Shown here piece by piece: positions 1-11,457 of a DNA stretch of 64,000 nucleotides. Location of the stretch: positions 6,566,635 to 6,630,634 of the forward strand of contig NC_080062.1 of NCBI RefSeq assembly GCF_026212465.1, in the 5' to 3' direction. This stretch comes from Amaranthus tricolor. Taxonomy: Eukaryota > Streptophyta > Magnoliopsida > Caryophyllales > Amaranthaceae. Position numbers and translations under genes: made by a program. The first letter of the stretch is position 1. Each line of letters opens with the position of its first letter. The notes under the pieces are model-generated. The model saw nothing but the letters and a program-made list of their open reading frames with translations, did not search any database and was not told the origin of the DNA.

Positions 1-279
1 TGATTTTTCTTAGTTGATGTGTGGGTAAAATTAATTTGTTGCATAGATAAATTAATGAGTTAGTTGGCAAAGAAATTTTATTTATAACTAATTTTTATAA
101 CCGCCACATTTTCTAAAAGAGGTGGAGAAAACTTATTCTAATTTTTTTCCACATTAATAGGCTTTATTTAAAAAATAAAACCGTAGCTTTATTTCTGGCA
201 AAACAAGTTCCACTTACTCTTCCTTAATTTTAGGATTAAGGATGAAGTGGGTAGTTATTTTTCTGACAAAGCTACGTGA

Positions 280-785
280 AGCTCCTATATAAAAGGGAGT
301 TGTTTTAACCGATTATTTTTCCTGTGTGAGTGAAGAAAAAATAACAAGAAATATTCTTTGCTTAAAACATTGCCAATTTACTTAATAATATTTCTTGTGC
401 AACTCATTAATTTTATCATTAAGTTTTTGGCCTTTGTAAAAGAGTTTTGAAAGAATTGTTTTAACTAGACTTGGGAAGTCTAGGAGAGAAGAGAGCTTCG
501 TGAGAAGCAAGAGAAAGAGAAAGAGAAGTATTGGTCTAGTTTTTGTTTGTTTTATGTAATTGTAATGAATTGCCTAAAATATAGTAGAGAATTTAAAATC
601 CCGGAGGGTCTTGGTTTTCCTTCTATTTAGGCCTAGAAGGTTTCCACGTAAAAATTGTGTTGTCTCTTTCTAAGTTTGCATATTAAGTTTAAGCTTCTAA
701 TTCCGCAAAAACAAGGCAAAAACGTTTAAACTTATCAAACAACAAGTCACCCCCCTCTTTTTATTTCTAACTGTTTCTACATGTT
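280..785 (+). mobile_element. LTR-like retrotransposon fragment
   Basis: A TATATAAAAG box at 286-295 is followed by a long transcribed-looking leader. Near 740-760 it runs into a C-run and pyrimidine tract (ACAAGTCACCCCCC) of the kind seen at the 3' end of Copia-type LTRs. No gag-pol frame follows, so this is a solo or truncated LTR. The left border may lie at or before the window start, and no target-site duplication could be fixed. The class assignment rests on general resemblance. Confidence 0.45.
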
Positions 786-1019
786 CGAACGAGTATAATT
801 TACAAATTAAATTTGTTCAAATTTGTGCGTGTAAGAGTAATTTCGAGTGCCAAATCACCAAAAGCAATGACTTGTTTGATCAATCGAGTAAAATTTTAAG
901 AGGGTAAACAATGGTTTATTTGTTGTGTTCTCATTTTCTCGTGCTTGTCAGCACGAGAAATGCTCAAGCGAGTGCTTTAATGAGCAATATGGTACCATTG
1001 TTGACAATTTACTTGTTCA

Positions 1020-2580
1020 TATAGGGGGTGTTTGGCAAATGACTGTTGAAAGTTGGTTGTTGATTTTTTTAGTTGGTTTGTTTGACTAGCATAATATGTT
1101 GGTTGTTTTGTTGGCTTTTGAGTTAGCTGAAAAAGCCAGCTGGTAATGGAGATGTTTGTGAAATTTAAGTATTAGTTCTTGGCTGTTTATTAAAGAAAAA
1201 GTAGGCCAACAAGTCAAATGCAACAAAAAAAAAAGCTAATTGGATTAGTTTTTTTTTATTTTGATTTAAAAGCTAGCTTTTCAGCTAACCTAAATGCCAT
1301 TAACCAAATATTTTTTTGGACTGCTTGATCAACAAACAAGCAAAAAATTAAAAATCAACCAAAAAGTCAAAGTAAAAGTAAAAGTTAAGTACCATAACAC
1401 CAATAATTGTGTGTTCCACTCAACCTTCCAAATTTTGGGTTTCTCTTAGATGATTTTACAACAAAAGACTACTACTAATCTTTTAACAATCACCACCAAT
1501 TTAGGATCTTAATATTGTAAAAATTTAAACCTCATTTCACTTTAACATAAAATCATTAAAGTGAAGAGTTTTCCATAGTCAAAGTATATGGACAATTGTC
1601 CCAAAAAAGTTTTAGAGTGGAGGACATAGAAATTTTTGAGCAAAGGTTCAAGTGGTTAAGTAACTATTAATTATTTAGAATTTTCATTTCAAATGAGTTT
1701 TCTATATTTTTCTTTTTAATATGTATATTTATTTTGTTTTATTTCTTTTTTTGAAAATATTTTCATCATCGAATACTTTTATTAATTTTTTTTGGCAATT
1801 AAGAAGAATATATTGATTCCAAAAACACTTTTCATAACCTAGGCTATAAAAAAAAAATAAAAAAAAAACACACTTTTATTAATTTTCTGTATAGCACACT
1901 TTGCCTTATTCTTTGCTCTTTTCAAATTCATTCTTCAAATGAGAAAAGTAGTTGGCGAGCTAATAGTAATACCATCTTGCTTTTTCCTTAATAAATAACA
2001 TGCTATAAAAAGTAAGAGCAAGTTCATGAATAATTCTCTATATATAGACATCTAATCTATTTAGCAACTCAGCATACGAAAAAGCTAGAACATGCACAAT
2101 CCTTCTACTTTCGTTATTTTTAGACTTTAAATCAAACCTAACTAGTCATGATGATTAGTTGGAACTAAGGGCTAAATAGTCGTTATACTAGAAAAATCTT
2201 TAGTCAGATGATTGATATATTGACGTATAAATCATAATCTTTCATGATTAAAACTTTGACTGTGTTATTGTGATTGATTACAATGTATCGCGTGTTTGGA
2301 TAAGGCTCAAGTTTCGCCACTTATTTACACCATGGGCACGTTGAAAATCAAATAAATTTTATTTTGAAATTATATGAATCATGCATTTGTTTATCAAGAG
2401 AAATATACAATAGAAAGATTATTACATTTAAAATTAAATCGGAAAAATATACTATAACAAAATACGTTACATATTTAAGTTTATTTGAAAGTTTAAATTC
2501 TAAAAACTAATGAAATCAGAGTAAAACTAATGTAATCTAATACACAATAAATAATAATTAAGACTTAAATTTAGAGTTCT
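1020..2580. other. intergenic, possible hAT-like MITE remnant
   Basis: No coding signal is visible. From about 1025 the sequence begins GGGGTGTTTGGCAAATG, a terminus style common in plant hAT-type MITEs, and it contains inverted GCTAGCTTTTCAGCTAAC / GTTAGCTGAAAAAGCCAGC motifs between about 1120 and 1290. A related end (TACCAAACATCCCTT) occurs near 55445. The rest is AT-rich unique sequence. Confidence 0.3.
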
Positions 2581-2604
2581 GAATGCTCAGACCGGTGAAA
2601 CATA

Positions 2605-2670
2605 TTAGGCCGTGACAATTCGTCACATAATTTTCACCGTGGCCCACTCGTGTGGACATGGGAGACCTTA
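2605..2670 (+). repeat. paralogue of the MITE target site at 11 kb
   Basis: ATTAGGCCGTGACAATTCG at about 2605, and the following ...GTGTGGACA, match the sequence either side of the hAT-type MITE at 11007-11457. Here the target is unfilled: a single CGTGAC copy and no insertion. The shared stretch is about 65 bp and probably belongs to an older dispersed repeat. Confidence 0.6.
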
Positions 2671-2896
2671 TAAATATTTTAGCTAGGCTAGTTCCACAAA
2701 ATTAGTTACTATTTTCTTATATTATAAACTTTCACCCTTCAATCTTAAAAATCCAACCACCCATCATACTACTTCCAATTTAATTTTAAAACATATAATT
2801 TTTTTATTTAATTAGATTAGCATTATGTTATCCTACATACACCATCCAAACTTAACTTTCTTCAATAAAATCTCTAGAATTAAATAAATAAATAAG

Positions 2897-3016
<120 letters not shown>

Positions 3017-3511
3017 TCAACTAATTTGATATTGGTAGTACAATGCACAAATTAGGAGAACAAGGACTATTACTATTTGATTTATTTGGAGCACATCAAG
3101 TCTAATAGTAGAAATTTGAAAAGTTGGTGGATTTTAACATATTTATTGAACATCCCAACATAGTTTATTATTATGAAACTTAATTATAGAACAAAAATCA
3201 TATACAACAATAATTACAAATCATAACAATTAACTTATATTATGAAGTCGTACATACAACGTAATTGACAAGTTTATACAACAACAAACATAAAAATATA
3301 ATTGAAAAAAAACTAAAATTTAATTTAAATACAAATATATTGAAAGTGTATATAGAATTATATTATATACTTAAAAATTATATGCATTACCATATGAAGA
3401 ACTATATATACTTCCTCTTATTCTATTTACTTGCAATATATATTTATCAGTTTCTCGAAGAAAATATTATATTTATACTACAAGTAAAAAGAACCAGAAG
3501 AATTTCAATAC

Positions 3512-3802
3512 TCAATGACCAATACCAGGACTTGGAATATCTTCATGCTTCCTATAGAAATCATAATAATCATAATCTTGATCATCTTGCATAAGCCTCC
3601 TCGCCATCTTTCCCTTGGCAACTTTCTGGTGGCCGTCCTTCGGTAATCCGGCAGCCGGAACACCTTTTTTGGCATCACTTAATAGTGTGTAAGTGTTCAC
3701 ACTATGCTTTATACCACCATACATCGACGTTAACAACAAAAAACTCACAAGAGTTAGGATGATTATTAGGGTATTAACTCTAACCATATTTAACAAGAAC
3801 AA
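3512..3802 (-). CDS. small secreted peptide precursor, PIP/CEP-like C-terminus
   Basis: A 96-residue precursor built like a plant post-translationally processed signalling peptide. The N-terminus is hydrophobic (about residues 6-25, a likely signal peptide), the middle is variable with basic sites (GKMARR), and the end is a short conserved-looking C-terminus. That end is DIPSPGIGH immediately before the stop. It resembles the SGPSxGxGH box of PIP/PIPL peptides and the SPGxGH end of CEP peptides, but Ser-Gly is replaced by Asp-Ile. The preceding stretch is Tyr/Asp-rich (DYDYYDFYRKH), a setting in which Tyr sulfation is common in such peptides. There are no cysteines. Translation could start at Met1 (3802) or Met6 (3787); Met6 gives a cleaner signal peptide. 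A TATATATA box lies about 60 bp upstream. The gene is single-exon. Subfamily is uncertain; the secreted-peptide call is firmer. Confidence 0.72.
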   Translation of the reverse strand: MFLLNMVRVNTLIIILTLVSFLLLTSMYGGIKHSVNTYTLLSDAKKGVPAAGLPKDGHQKVAKGKMARRLMQDDQDYDYYDFYRKHEDIPSPGIGH

Positions 3803-3860
3803 ATTAAAAAAAGATTTTTTTTTTGGATGAGATTAGGATTTGATTAATTAAAGGATTTGG

Positions 3861-3868
3861 TATATATA
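3861..3868 (-). promoter_or_regulatory. TATA box of the peptide gene
   Basis: TATATATA on the minus strand, 59 bp upstream of the first ATG (3802). The expected transcription start would leave a 5' leader of about 25-35 nt. Confidence 0.55.
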
Positions 3869-4409
3869 GAGAGTTTATTAAGCATTGTAATGGAGAACTT
3901 TGTAGTAAGATGAAGATAATAATAATTATTATAAGAAGGGCCACCATGAGAAAAAAGTTCTAGCTAGGGAACAATGTGTGTTCAAACAAAATGATTCACT
4001 TTGAAATTTGGTGTGTTAAATTTTTTTTTAAAGCGTGATTTATTACTTACATGAAAGTTATCTCATATCTAAGAAATAGATGAGTGTACATCACTCGTGC
4101 TATAAATAATTTATTTTAATAAACTTTTTTAGAGTTTATAAGTGAATTATTTCTTTTCCTTTTTATTTGAGTTATTCAGATTTATTTTTTAATTTCTTTA
4201 ACATTTTTAAAGTGCATAGGTAGGAAGATTGGAAAGCAAAATGAAGCACAAATTTTTTTAATACTTTTGTTCGATTTGTAGAGTAGACTAAAAACGAAAC
4301 AAAAATACACTATAATTATAAGATTTTATGTCTTTTTTGTTCTTTTGCAATTTATGGTTGCCGAAAAATAAATAACCAAACTAAAATAAAAGGTACTTGT
4401 TAAAAAATA

Positions 4410-4560
4410 TTTCACAAACTGGTCTCATAGTGAGACTAACTCTATTGGGCTGACTTATTTACATTTAGTATGTTAAAGTGATCAATCATGATTATAAAGT
4501 GATCAATTAGAGTAATGGACTAACTATATGGGCCTATCTCATAGTGGTCGCATACAAGAC
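4410..4560 (+). repeat. dispersed GAGACCGTCTC-family repeat, copy A
   Basis: GGTCTCATAGTGAGACTAAC at the left and CTCATAGTGGTCGCATACAAGAC at the right enclose an interior with repeated AAAGTGATCAATTA motifs. The same architecture recurs near 16.4, 27.9, 28.7 and 47.8 kb. Probably an old MITE family. Confidence 0.55.
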
Positions 4561-4578
4561 AAGCAGATAATATTTTTA

Positions 4579-4930
4579 GGGAAATTTCATGTGGTAACTC
4601 TGAAGTTTTGGCTTTTTCATATAATAGACAAATATTTTTTTTTAATCCATGTGGTGACCTTGACATTCCTATTTTCCACGTGGTAGACAAAAGGGCAACT
4701 TTTTTATTAACTTTACGCTATATTTATCCAATATAATAACATTTTTTTAGAAAACAAACGTCGTGATAAACCTAATTAACCACATATTTCGAAATCCAAT
4801 CGAAATAAGTATTTAGTTTAACTAAAAATTAACATTTTGTTTACCAAATAGAAAAGCTCAAGATTACCACAGTGATTTAAAAAAATATATGTGAAAAACT
4901 CAAAAACTCAAGGTTCAGCACGTGAAATTT
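4579..4930. mobile_element. MITE with long imperfect inverted ends (MULE-like)
   Basis: The left end GGGAAATTTCATGTGGTAAC pairs imperfectly with the reverse complement of the right end (CACGTGAAATTT at 4920-4931). Similarity continues inward through CTTTTTCAT/GTTTTTCAC for about 80 bp. The left tip resembles that of the element at 47043-47521, so they may be one family. Flanking AT-rich sequence prevents a confident target duplication. Confidence 0.5.
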
Positions 4931-5091
4931 TTAATATAAGATCATTTTGGACATCAATTTAGAGCCATAATAACAATATTAGTCAACATAATTGGACATC
5001 AAATTTCACCTACTCTTTTAATCACAAAACCAGATTCGACTCAAATTAGAGAGTTTAAGTCTTGTCTATTACAAGAATGCTTCTGGTCACG

Positions 5092-5528
5092 GAAAATTTG
5101 AATAAAATAAGATGTTTTAACAACTTAATTCTAAAAATAAGCTTCGTGAAAACTTAATTCCCAAAATAAGCGTCCGTATATCCAAACCTAGTCTTGGAGT
5201 AAGTCGCTGTTACTATGCGTTTTAAGTTTCCAGTTCTCAGTTACTTCCTCATTCCAACCTACGAAATTAAGGAGTTGATCAGTTAACCTTAAAGTCACTG
5301 TTACTAACGGCGACTTAAGAAGTTGACTGGTCAACTCCCTAAGTCGTTGTTAGTAACAACGACTTATGACTTTTAATTTTTTTTTTTTTTTTGTCTTTCG
5401 CTGTTAGTAACATCGACTTACTCCAAGGCTAAATTTGGATGTACGGACGCTTATTTTGGTAATTAAGTTTTTACAAAGTTTATTTTTGATATTAAATTGT
5501 TAAATAATCTTATTTTATTCAAATTTTC
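5092..5528. mobile_element. MULE-type MITE with perfect 10-bp target duplication
   Basis: The terminal inverted repeats are about 130-140 bp: GAAAATTTGAATAAAATAAG at the left and its reverse complement at the right, then AAAATAAGCGTCCGTA shared on both arms. TCTGGTCACG flanks both ends exactly (5082-5091 and 5529-5538). A 9-11 bp duplication with long inverted repeats is typical of Mutator-like MITEs. The centre holds further inverted copies of an AGTCGTTGTTAGTAAC motif, so the single strand could fold into an extended hairpin. No coding capacity. Confidence 0.85.
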
Positions 5529-5539
5529 TCTGGTCACGT

Positions 5540-6940
5540 ATAGGGTGTCCAACCACACTCACAGGTTCCTTCCATAATATCATGGGCCTCTTGGTACAAA
5601 TAAGATTTTACAAGGCCAATTGTACCAAAAGCTTCATCTATTTTTTGACAGGCCCACTTCTGTTGATTAAGGGGCTAGTCGTTCTCTTGAAAGACCGTTT
5701 CTTTAAGAGATGTTTTTCAGGCCCAATCCACTAAAGTTTAATATCTGCTCTTCCTCTACATTTTTATTTATGGGCCGACCTAATAGAGATGGCTTCTTAA
5801 CGAGACTGTCTCTCACAAGAATTTGTGTTAAGGGGCTTAAGGGCAAAAATTTAACTTGCTCTTAACAAGTATTATCAGATCACAAAATCTCTATTGAAGC
5901 CTTCTCACCGCAAGACTTCTTTAGTTGGGTCGGCTTAAACTATTAAAAAAAATCACTTCCTATACAAGTGAGAATTCAATTTTCATTTTTTAAAGTTTTT
6001 TTTTACTAATGGGACTTTTTTATGGATCCGTGTCACAGAGACGTTCTCATACAAGACGGGATGTTATCAGATTCCTTTTGATATTTTCATTTGTAATGCA
6101 ACTGAGATCGCCTTATGAAAAATTAAACTTAATAAATTATTTTTTAAAAAAATTCTCAAAATAAAGTTCTAAACATTTTAATTTTCAAAATAAGCATCTT
6201 CATGTTCGTATTTAAAGTTATATTTAGAAAAAATATTTTTCACGACTTTTTAAAACAAAAAGTATATGTAAGTTGGTCAATACCAAAAGGTAATAGTGAC
6301 CAACTATGACCATAATTCATAAATGAAAAATGGTTCATCTAATTTAAAAAAACTCAGGAATCTATGTAACAAAATCACTAATGCAAAGCATGTAGCCTCA
6401 ACTTTGAAATTTCTTCAAGGTTAAGGATTCTTTTTTGTGCTATAAATCAAATTAAATGTATTATGGTTTAACTTTTCCTAGCTAGGAAGATCTCTGAGTT
6501 TTTTCCGCTTCTACTTTTACGAATACAGGCTACTGCAGCATTACTTTACCACCTTTTAACATTTTATATCCAAAATTGCACATGGCAGGCCTTTGAGAGT
6601 GAGATAATACGTACACAATCCTATTATAATGTACGAAAATATGAAATCAATTAACACACATTAAATTAACTAAAAACTTAAATTACGTAGCATTATAATA
6701 TATTATAGAACTATATAATTTATTATGCCCCTTTACACGAAAGTTCTTTGAACCGGATGGGTGAGTGTAGAAATATTTTTCTTGTACATGGCGCTAAATG
6801 CTCTATTTGAATCAAGGATGCAGTGGATGAAGTTTGAACTCATATATAACCTTTTAATGTCATATAATATTTACATCTAATATCATGTCAAAAAGCTAAC
6901 TCAATTAAAAGTATAAACTGATAGTTATAGCTTTAGATTA
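5540..6940. other. intergenic, repeat debris
   Basis: No gene seen. The stretch 5640-5830 contains GAAAGACCGTTTCTTTAAGAGA and CAGGCCCAATCCACTA, closely matching 29000-29058, where the large MULE is inserted. The remainder is AT-rich unique sequence. Confidence 0.5.
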
Positions 6941-6947
6941 CGTTATA

Positions 6948-7199
6948 TTCGCTTCTATTCGCTTTACATGTCCCATTTGGTTTTTCAACACTATTCATCA
7001 AGTATTACGTGATTTGTTCTTAATCTATAAGTTACAATATAGTCATGTGAGATCTTATTTTATTCGTCTTATTGTAAATTTTATTAATATCAACTTTTAT
7101 AATTTTTACTCAAGCACAATTAAAGATATTTAAGATGGAAAACGTGCATTGGCAAATATGCCAAAACCAAATGGAACAAATAAAGAGAATTGGAGGGAG
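6948..7199. mobile_element. Stowaway-like MITE
   Basis: About 252 bp with imperfect inverted ends. The left end TTCGCTTCTATTCGCTTTAC pairs with the right end ...AAAGAGAATTGGAGGGAG, and both arms share CCCATTTGGTTTT. TA dinucleotides flank it (6946-6947 and 7200-7201), as expected of Tc1/mariner-type MITEs. It lies 400 bp upstream of the DUF761 gene. Confidence 0.75.
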
Positions 7200-7595
7200 T
7201 ATATAAAAGCCACCCTACACAATTCAATGCAATAAATACATTTTTTATAGCTAGTGCTGAATATTTCACTTAAAATATGAGATAAATGAAATTAAAACTC
7301 ATGAATTTTTTTCATTCATATTCATATTTCAGATACCATATAAAAAAACAATACAACTAAAAACTTAAACCCACATATATTGTATAAAATATATTATTTA
7401 ATTTAATAACAAGATTTTGGAATCACTATCTTAATCTATATTTATAGAGTTTTGTTCTTTCCAATCCTCTACATAACCACCTTCACTTCCTCATCATAGT
7501 TTCTCATCTTAGCCTCATAACACAAGACTAAAACTTCATTTTTAGATCATCCAAATCCAAAAATAAAATAACCCATTATTATAAATCCCTCAAAA

Positions 7596-8222
7596 ATGAA
7601 GAAAAAAGCTTCATTTTATGTGAAGAATATCATTTCAGTATTAAGTTCAATAGTGAAAGGCAAGATAACAGGAGTAAAAGAAAAAGCAGTTGCTATAAGA
7701 ATTAGACTTATGGTTTTTTCCCTTATGAAGAGCAAGAAATTTTCACTTTCTACACTTTCTAACAAAATCCAAGCTTTATTAGACAAATCAAACACCCACA
7801 AATTGAAGGATGAAGAAGAAGATCATGATGATCATGATCAAAACAGGGCAATTATTTTGTATGATCATACAAATATGAGTACGAATGAGTGTAATTATGT
7901 GTCTAATGATCATCATGAGCTTGTAGAAAAGAGGGAATTAATAGAATATTATGGTAATAATGGTTATTATGATCATAATTATGATGATGATAAATATCCT
8001 GATTTAACTCATTCATTGTTTGATGAAGATGATGAAGATGATGGAGGATCAATCATTGATATGGTGAAGAATTCTAAAGAGAATGAAGGGAAAGATTTTA
8101 AGTTAGAGGATGATATTGATCATGTTGCTGATTTGTTTATTAAGAGGTTTAGAAGACAAATTTTGTTGCAAAAGTTGGATTCTTTTAAGAGAATCCAAGA
8201 GTTGCTAGGGAGAAGTGGATGA
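7596..8222 (+). CDS. DUF761 (cotton-fibre-like) protein
   Basis: An intact single-exon gene for 208 residues. The N-terminal 60 residues are basic and hydrophobic. The middle is acidic and His/Asp-rich (EEEDHDDHD near residue 75, DEDDEDDGG near 145). The C-terminus carries the DUF761 signature, about residues 172-208: an acidic DxDHVADLFI stretch followed by KRFRRQILLQ and a final helix. Known family members are plant-specific and share this layout; their biochemical role is not established, and some have been linked to growth or stress. The start is the first ATG after stops in all frames and has an A-rich context. A TATATTTATA-like box lies near 7437-7446. No frameshift or odd composition. 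The family call is confident, the function unknown. Confidence 0.9.
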   Translation: MKKKASFYVKNIISVLSSIVKGKITGVKEKAVAIRIRLMVFSLMKSKKFSLSTLSNKIQALLDKSNTHKLKDEEEDHDDHDQNRAIILYDHTNMSTNECNYVSNDHHELVEKRELIEYYGNNGYYDHNYDDDKYPDLTHSLFDEDDEDDGGSIIDMVKNSKENEGKDFKLEDDIDHVADLFIKRFRRQILLQKLDSFKRIQELLGRSG

Positions 8223-8639
8223 GATAAGAAAAGTAATTTTTATGCATAGGGAGACTGGTAGTTTTAGTAACTCATGCTTGATTAAGAGTTATTTGAGCTT
8301 ATTTTGGGATAAAATTAATTAATGTTATGTTAATGTTATTTAGATTCTTATATTATCACTATGTAGTCAAATATGTTTAAGTGTCTCACTTAACAATTTT
8401 ATAATAAAAAATTTTACATTTTGAGTCAGATTGAAGTGTTTAAAAGTTTTATTTTATAAACTAAGTATTAAAATTTGACACATATCCTTATGGTAAATTA
8501 ATTGAGTTAGAAATAGAAGTTTTTTTTTGACTCATTTAAACCACTTTTATGAATTAAAAATTATTGTTATTTTTCAGTGTTAGTGCAAGTAATAAATCAC
8601 CTATACTAGAAGTTGATGTTGCTCATTAAATGATTCAAG

Positions 8640-9320
8640 CTTTGGCACACCATGTTGTGAGCAATGATAGGGATGCAAGGGAATTGAGTGTATTAACTAA
8701 CGGTGGGGCTACAAGGAAGAAATAAAGGAGGATCTTTAATGTGCAATGGTAATGGAACAACAAAGAACAAAAATATGGAAGTGCATGAAGACTGCCTTAA
8801 AAGACAAGAGGTGCCTTGACAAGATAAGAAGGTGCACAAGAAGGGTGGATCGGTGCGCCTTAAACGAGGCACAAGATGCTTTGATGGTGCCTTGAACGAG
8901 GCAACCAACAGAATAAGTCGCTGAATGCTTGTGAGTTGATGCTCATTCAAGAGCATATAGTGTTCATTCGAGCACCTTGGTGCAAGGCCCTTTATGATTT
9001 TCTGTTTTGACTTAATTTGGTGGACACGTTGGGGTTTTTAGGCTAGGTTTTATTCTAAGTTTTAGGGATTATATAAGGTCCCTTAATCCAGTTTTAATAT
9101 ATGAGGAGAAGACAAATACAATGGAAAAGATAGATTGAGAGTCTAGAGAGTTCCTATTATATCGGATAAGTGAGATCCATTACCGATTGAAACTTTTAAT
9201 TTGATAGTGTATGATCAAGCATTGTGAGTGGTATTTCAAAAATATAATATTGATTAGTAAATGAAATATAATCCCATTTAAGGAGGAAGTGTCCATAATA
9301 CCATTTATCTTTGTGTATGT
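8640..9320 (+). mobile_element. LTR-like fragment with GCTC/CGAGC motifs
   Basis: It contains GCTCATTCAAGAGC and TTCATTCGAGCACC palindromic motifs (about 8940-8980), ATTATATAAGG (about 9070) as a possible TATA box, and AGGAGGAAGTGTCCATAAT (about 9280). These parallel the 32.7-33.56 kb region, which has GCTCATTCGAG, CTCTATATAAAAGG and GAGGGAGAAGTATCC in the same order. Two diverged members of one LTR or leader family are likely. Open frames here are not protein-like. Borders are approximate. Confidence 0.4.
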
Positions 9321-9686
9321 GCTTTGTTCATTAAAGCTCTAATAATTCTATCGTTCTTGTTTTATACTACATTTTTTCCTTACGTGCTTCTATATCTCCT
9401 CTTTTATTTAGTTATGTGTTTTAATCAATTAATCTATAGATTGGTTGAGGATGATATTTTATCATTTTGATTATGTGTTCTTGGTTTAGTGAGGAGGGAA
9501 AACCCATTTAATATGACTGTTACATAATCTTTAAGCTATTAGAAGTATTATCTATTTTGATGATCATGTTTAATTTCTTCTCTCAAATACATTGAAGCTC
9601 TATATCTTCAATTATGTTGTAAATGAGGTCTCAAAGAATGCTTAATTCAATCTTCAATTGACCAATATGAATGGTAAGTGAAATGT

Positions 9687-10519
9687 TTGCCAAAATCGTT
9701 ACGATGTTAAGAACGATACAAACAACAATGAACAAAACAATGTTTGATAATGTAAACTAAGCAAAAGAGACATAAAGATTTAAGGAGGTTCACCCAATGA
9801 TGGCTACGTCCTCCGAGGTGTGTAGTTTCTGTTTATATTATATCAAAAGTGTATAAACAACACTTACAAATGAAGTATTTCAATTGTGTAAGAGATAAAA
9901 ACAAGAGGCTATGTGTTTGGCTTAGGGGTTGTGTTTTTATATGTTTTTGAGCGAGTATGAGAGCTCTATATATAGTACTAGGTACATGAATATCAATAGC
10001 TCACTTGAATACAGAGTTAATATAGAGTAATGAATAATATGAAATAACTCCAAGAACTTGAAAGGTCGAAAACAGCATTCCATGCACATCAGAGAAACCG
10101 CTCGACTGGAACAGAGAGCTCGCTCGGTCGAACGAGCAACAGATACCTTCTGGATGCATTCTGTCTGACCGCTCGACCAACCAATTAGGCTCGCTCGGTC
10201 GAGCGGGTAGGTCGAGCGACCATTCTGTTTCCTCTGCCAGAATTCTGATCGAGCAATCATAAACCAAGTCCTTTCTACTTCTTCATTAACCTTCATTAAC
10301 ACCAATAATTCCCATGAATACTCTTCCACATAATTACACCCTTTTGTTTTCCGCAACTCAAGAGTCACACACATGAATACACACTTTACTTGTGCACTCA
10401 AGTCACACATGATACCATTCATAACAGTAAGTGTTTGAAATCAAATCATAAAATTAAGAAAAGCATGAACATGCAAATCATAGCAATCAAAATCCATCAA
10501 AATTTAGCGAAATTCACCA
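9687..10519 (-). mobile_element. solo LTR (Copia-like), minus orientation
   Basis: An 833-bp block flanked by a 5-bp direct repeat AATGT (9682-9686 and 10520-10524). Read on the minus strand it has a TATATATA box (9967-9974) and then a leader. Near 9790-9825 comes GGAGGACGTAGCCATCATTG followed by GGTGAACCTCC, a motif recurrent in plant Copia LTRs. A cluster of GCTCGACCGAGCGAGC-type palindromes lies at 10105-10215. Longer reading frames in it have no recognisable domain. The terminal dinucleotides are not perfect TG/CA, so borders could shift by a few bases. Confidence 0.6.
9967..9974 (-). promoter_or_regulatory. TATA box inside the solo LTR
   Basis: TATATATA within CTATATATAGAGCTC on the minus strand, in the position expected for the LTR promoter. 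Probably a relic. Confidence 0.45.
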
Positions 10520-11006
10520 AATGTAGGTAAGATGTTCTCTGGGCCTAGATTGTATTATTAGTCGATTAGCAAGGACAAAGGTGACTTTTGCCCAGGGTCC
10601 CAAAGTTTTTAGGGCCCAAAATATATATAATTTATGTTTTTTGCTATGTAATATGAGTTATTCGGATTTTTTTATATAAAATAGTTAAAATATTAACTAT
10701 AAAAAACAAAAGGAGTATTATATAATTTGTTACATCTTAAATTTTTTAAAGCTTTTTTTTTTTCACTATAGGGCCTAAGACTGAACGAGAGGACCTTGAT
10801 TATTATATGATGAAGAAATACGTTGGGTCTCCAAGAACTCATTCCGGAACTACGATGGAGTGACAAATTTTCTCCAAGTTTTTAGAATAGAGGTTAGGAT
10901 TACTAATTGAGAGATAATACAATGCTTTAGGGATAGTAGTTATGGGTCAAAATGGGTTTGGGAGTATCACATACCCACAAGTCACGTACATCTATTAGGT
11001 CGTGAC

Positions 11007-11457
11007 TAGGGGTGTTTAATGGGTCGGATCCCTATTTTAAGTCTTTATGCGGCCCGCTTTAGAAGGGCTTTGTAAGAGTCGGCTAAAAATGGGTGGGGCT
11101 GAAAATGGACTGTACTATAATTAAAATGAAGTGTGCTATAAAAGGGCTCAATAAGAGTCAGAAATGGGCCTTTGTAAATAACATAATTAATGTATAATTT
11201 AAATATTATAAATGTCAATGTCAATGGAGATTATTAATATTTTTTCAATTTAATTATTGTAAATGATAATTTAATTGTTATGAATTATCAATTGGGGATT
11301 AAAATAATTTTTTGTAATAAAAATGGGTCGGGTAGGGACAGTCCGGGCTTTGAATGCTCTGCCTGTTTAAAGTCCATATTATATTTAAATGGCCCTTATT
11401 CAACCTGACCCATATTTACTTAAACCTGGCCCTTATCCGGCCCATTGAACACCCCTA
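11007..11457. mobile_element. hAT-type MITE with 8-bp target duplication
   Basis: A 451-bp element. Its ends TAGGGGTGTTTAATGGG and (reverse complement) TAGGGGTGTTCAATGGG are inverted repeats. GTCGTGAC flanks both sides exactly (10999-11006 and 11458-11465); an 8-bp duplication is characteristic of hAT transposition. The interior is AT-rich with GGGTCGGG-like subterminal motifs and no coding capacity. The target is an older repeat, also present unfilled at 2605-2670. Confidence 0.88.

Noticed and set aside
8693..8956. 87-codon minus-strand frame with Leu/Ser-rich protein
   Set aside because: No domain, inside LTR-like sequence, no conserved counterpart near 33 kb.
9937..10422. Two overlapping minus-strand frames of 161 and 88 codons
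   Set aside because: They lie wholly within the solo LTR, carry no domain and contain the palindrome cluster; they are open by chance.
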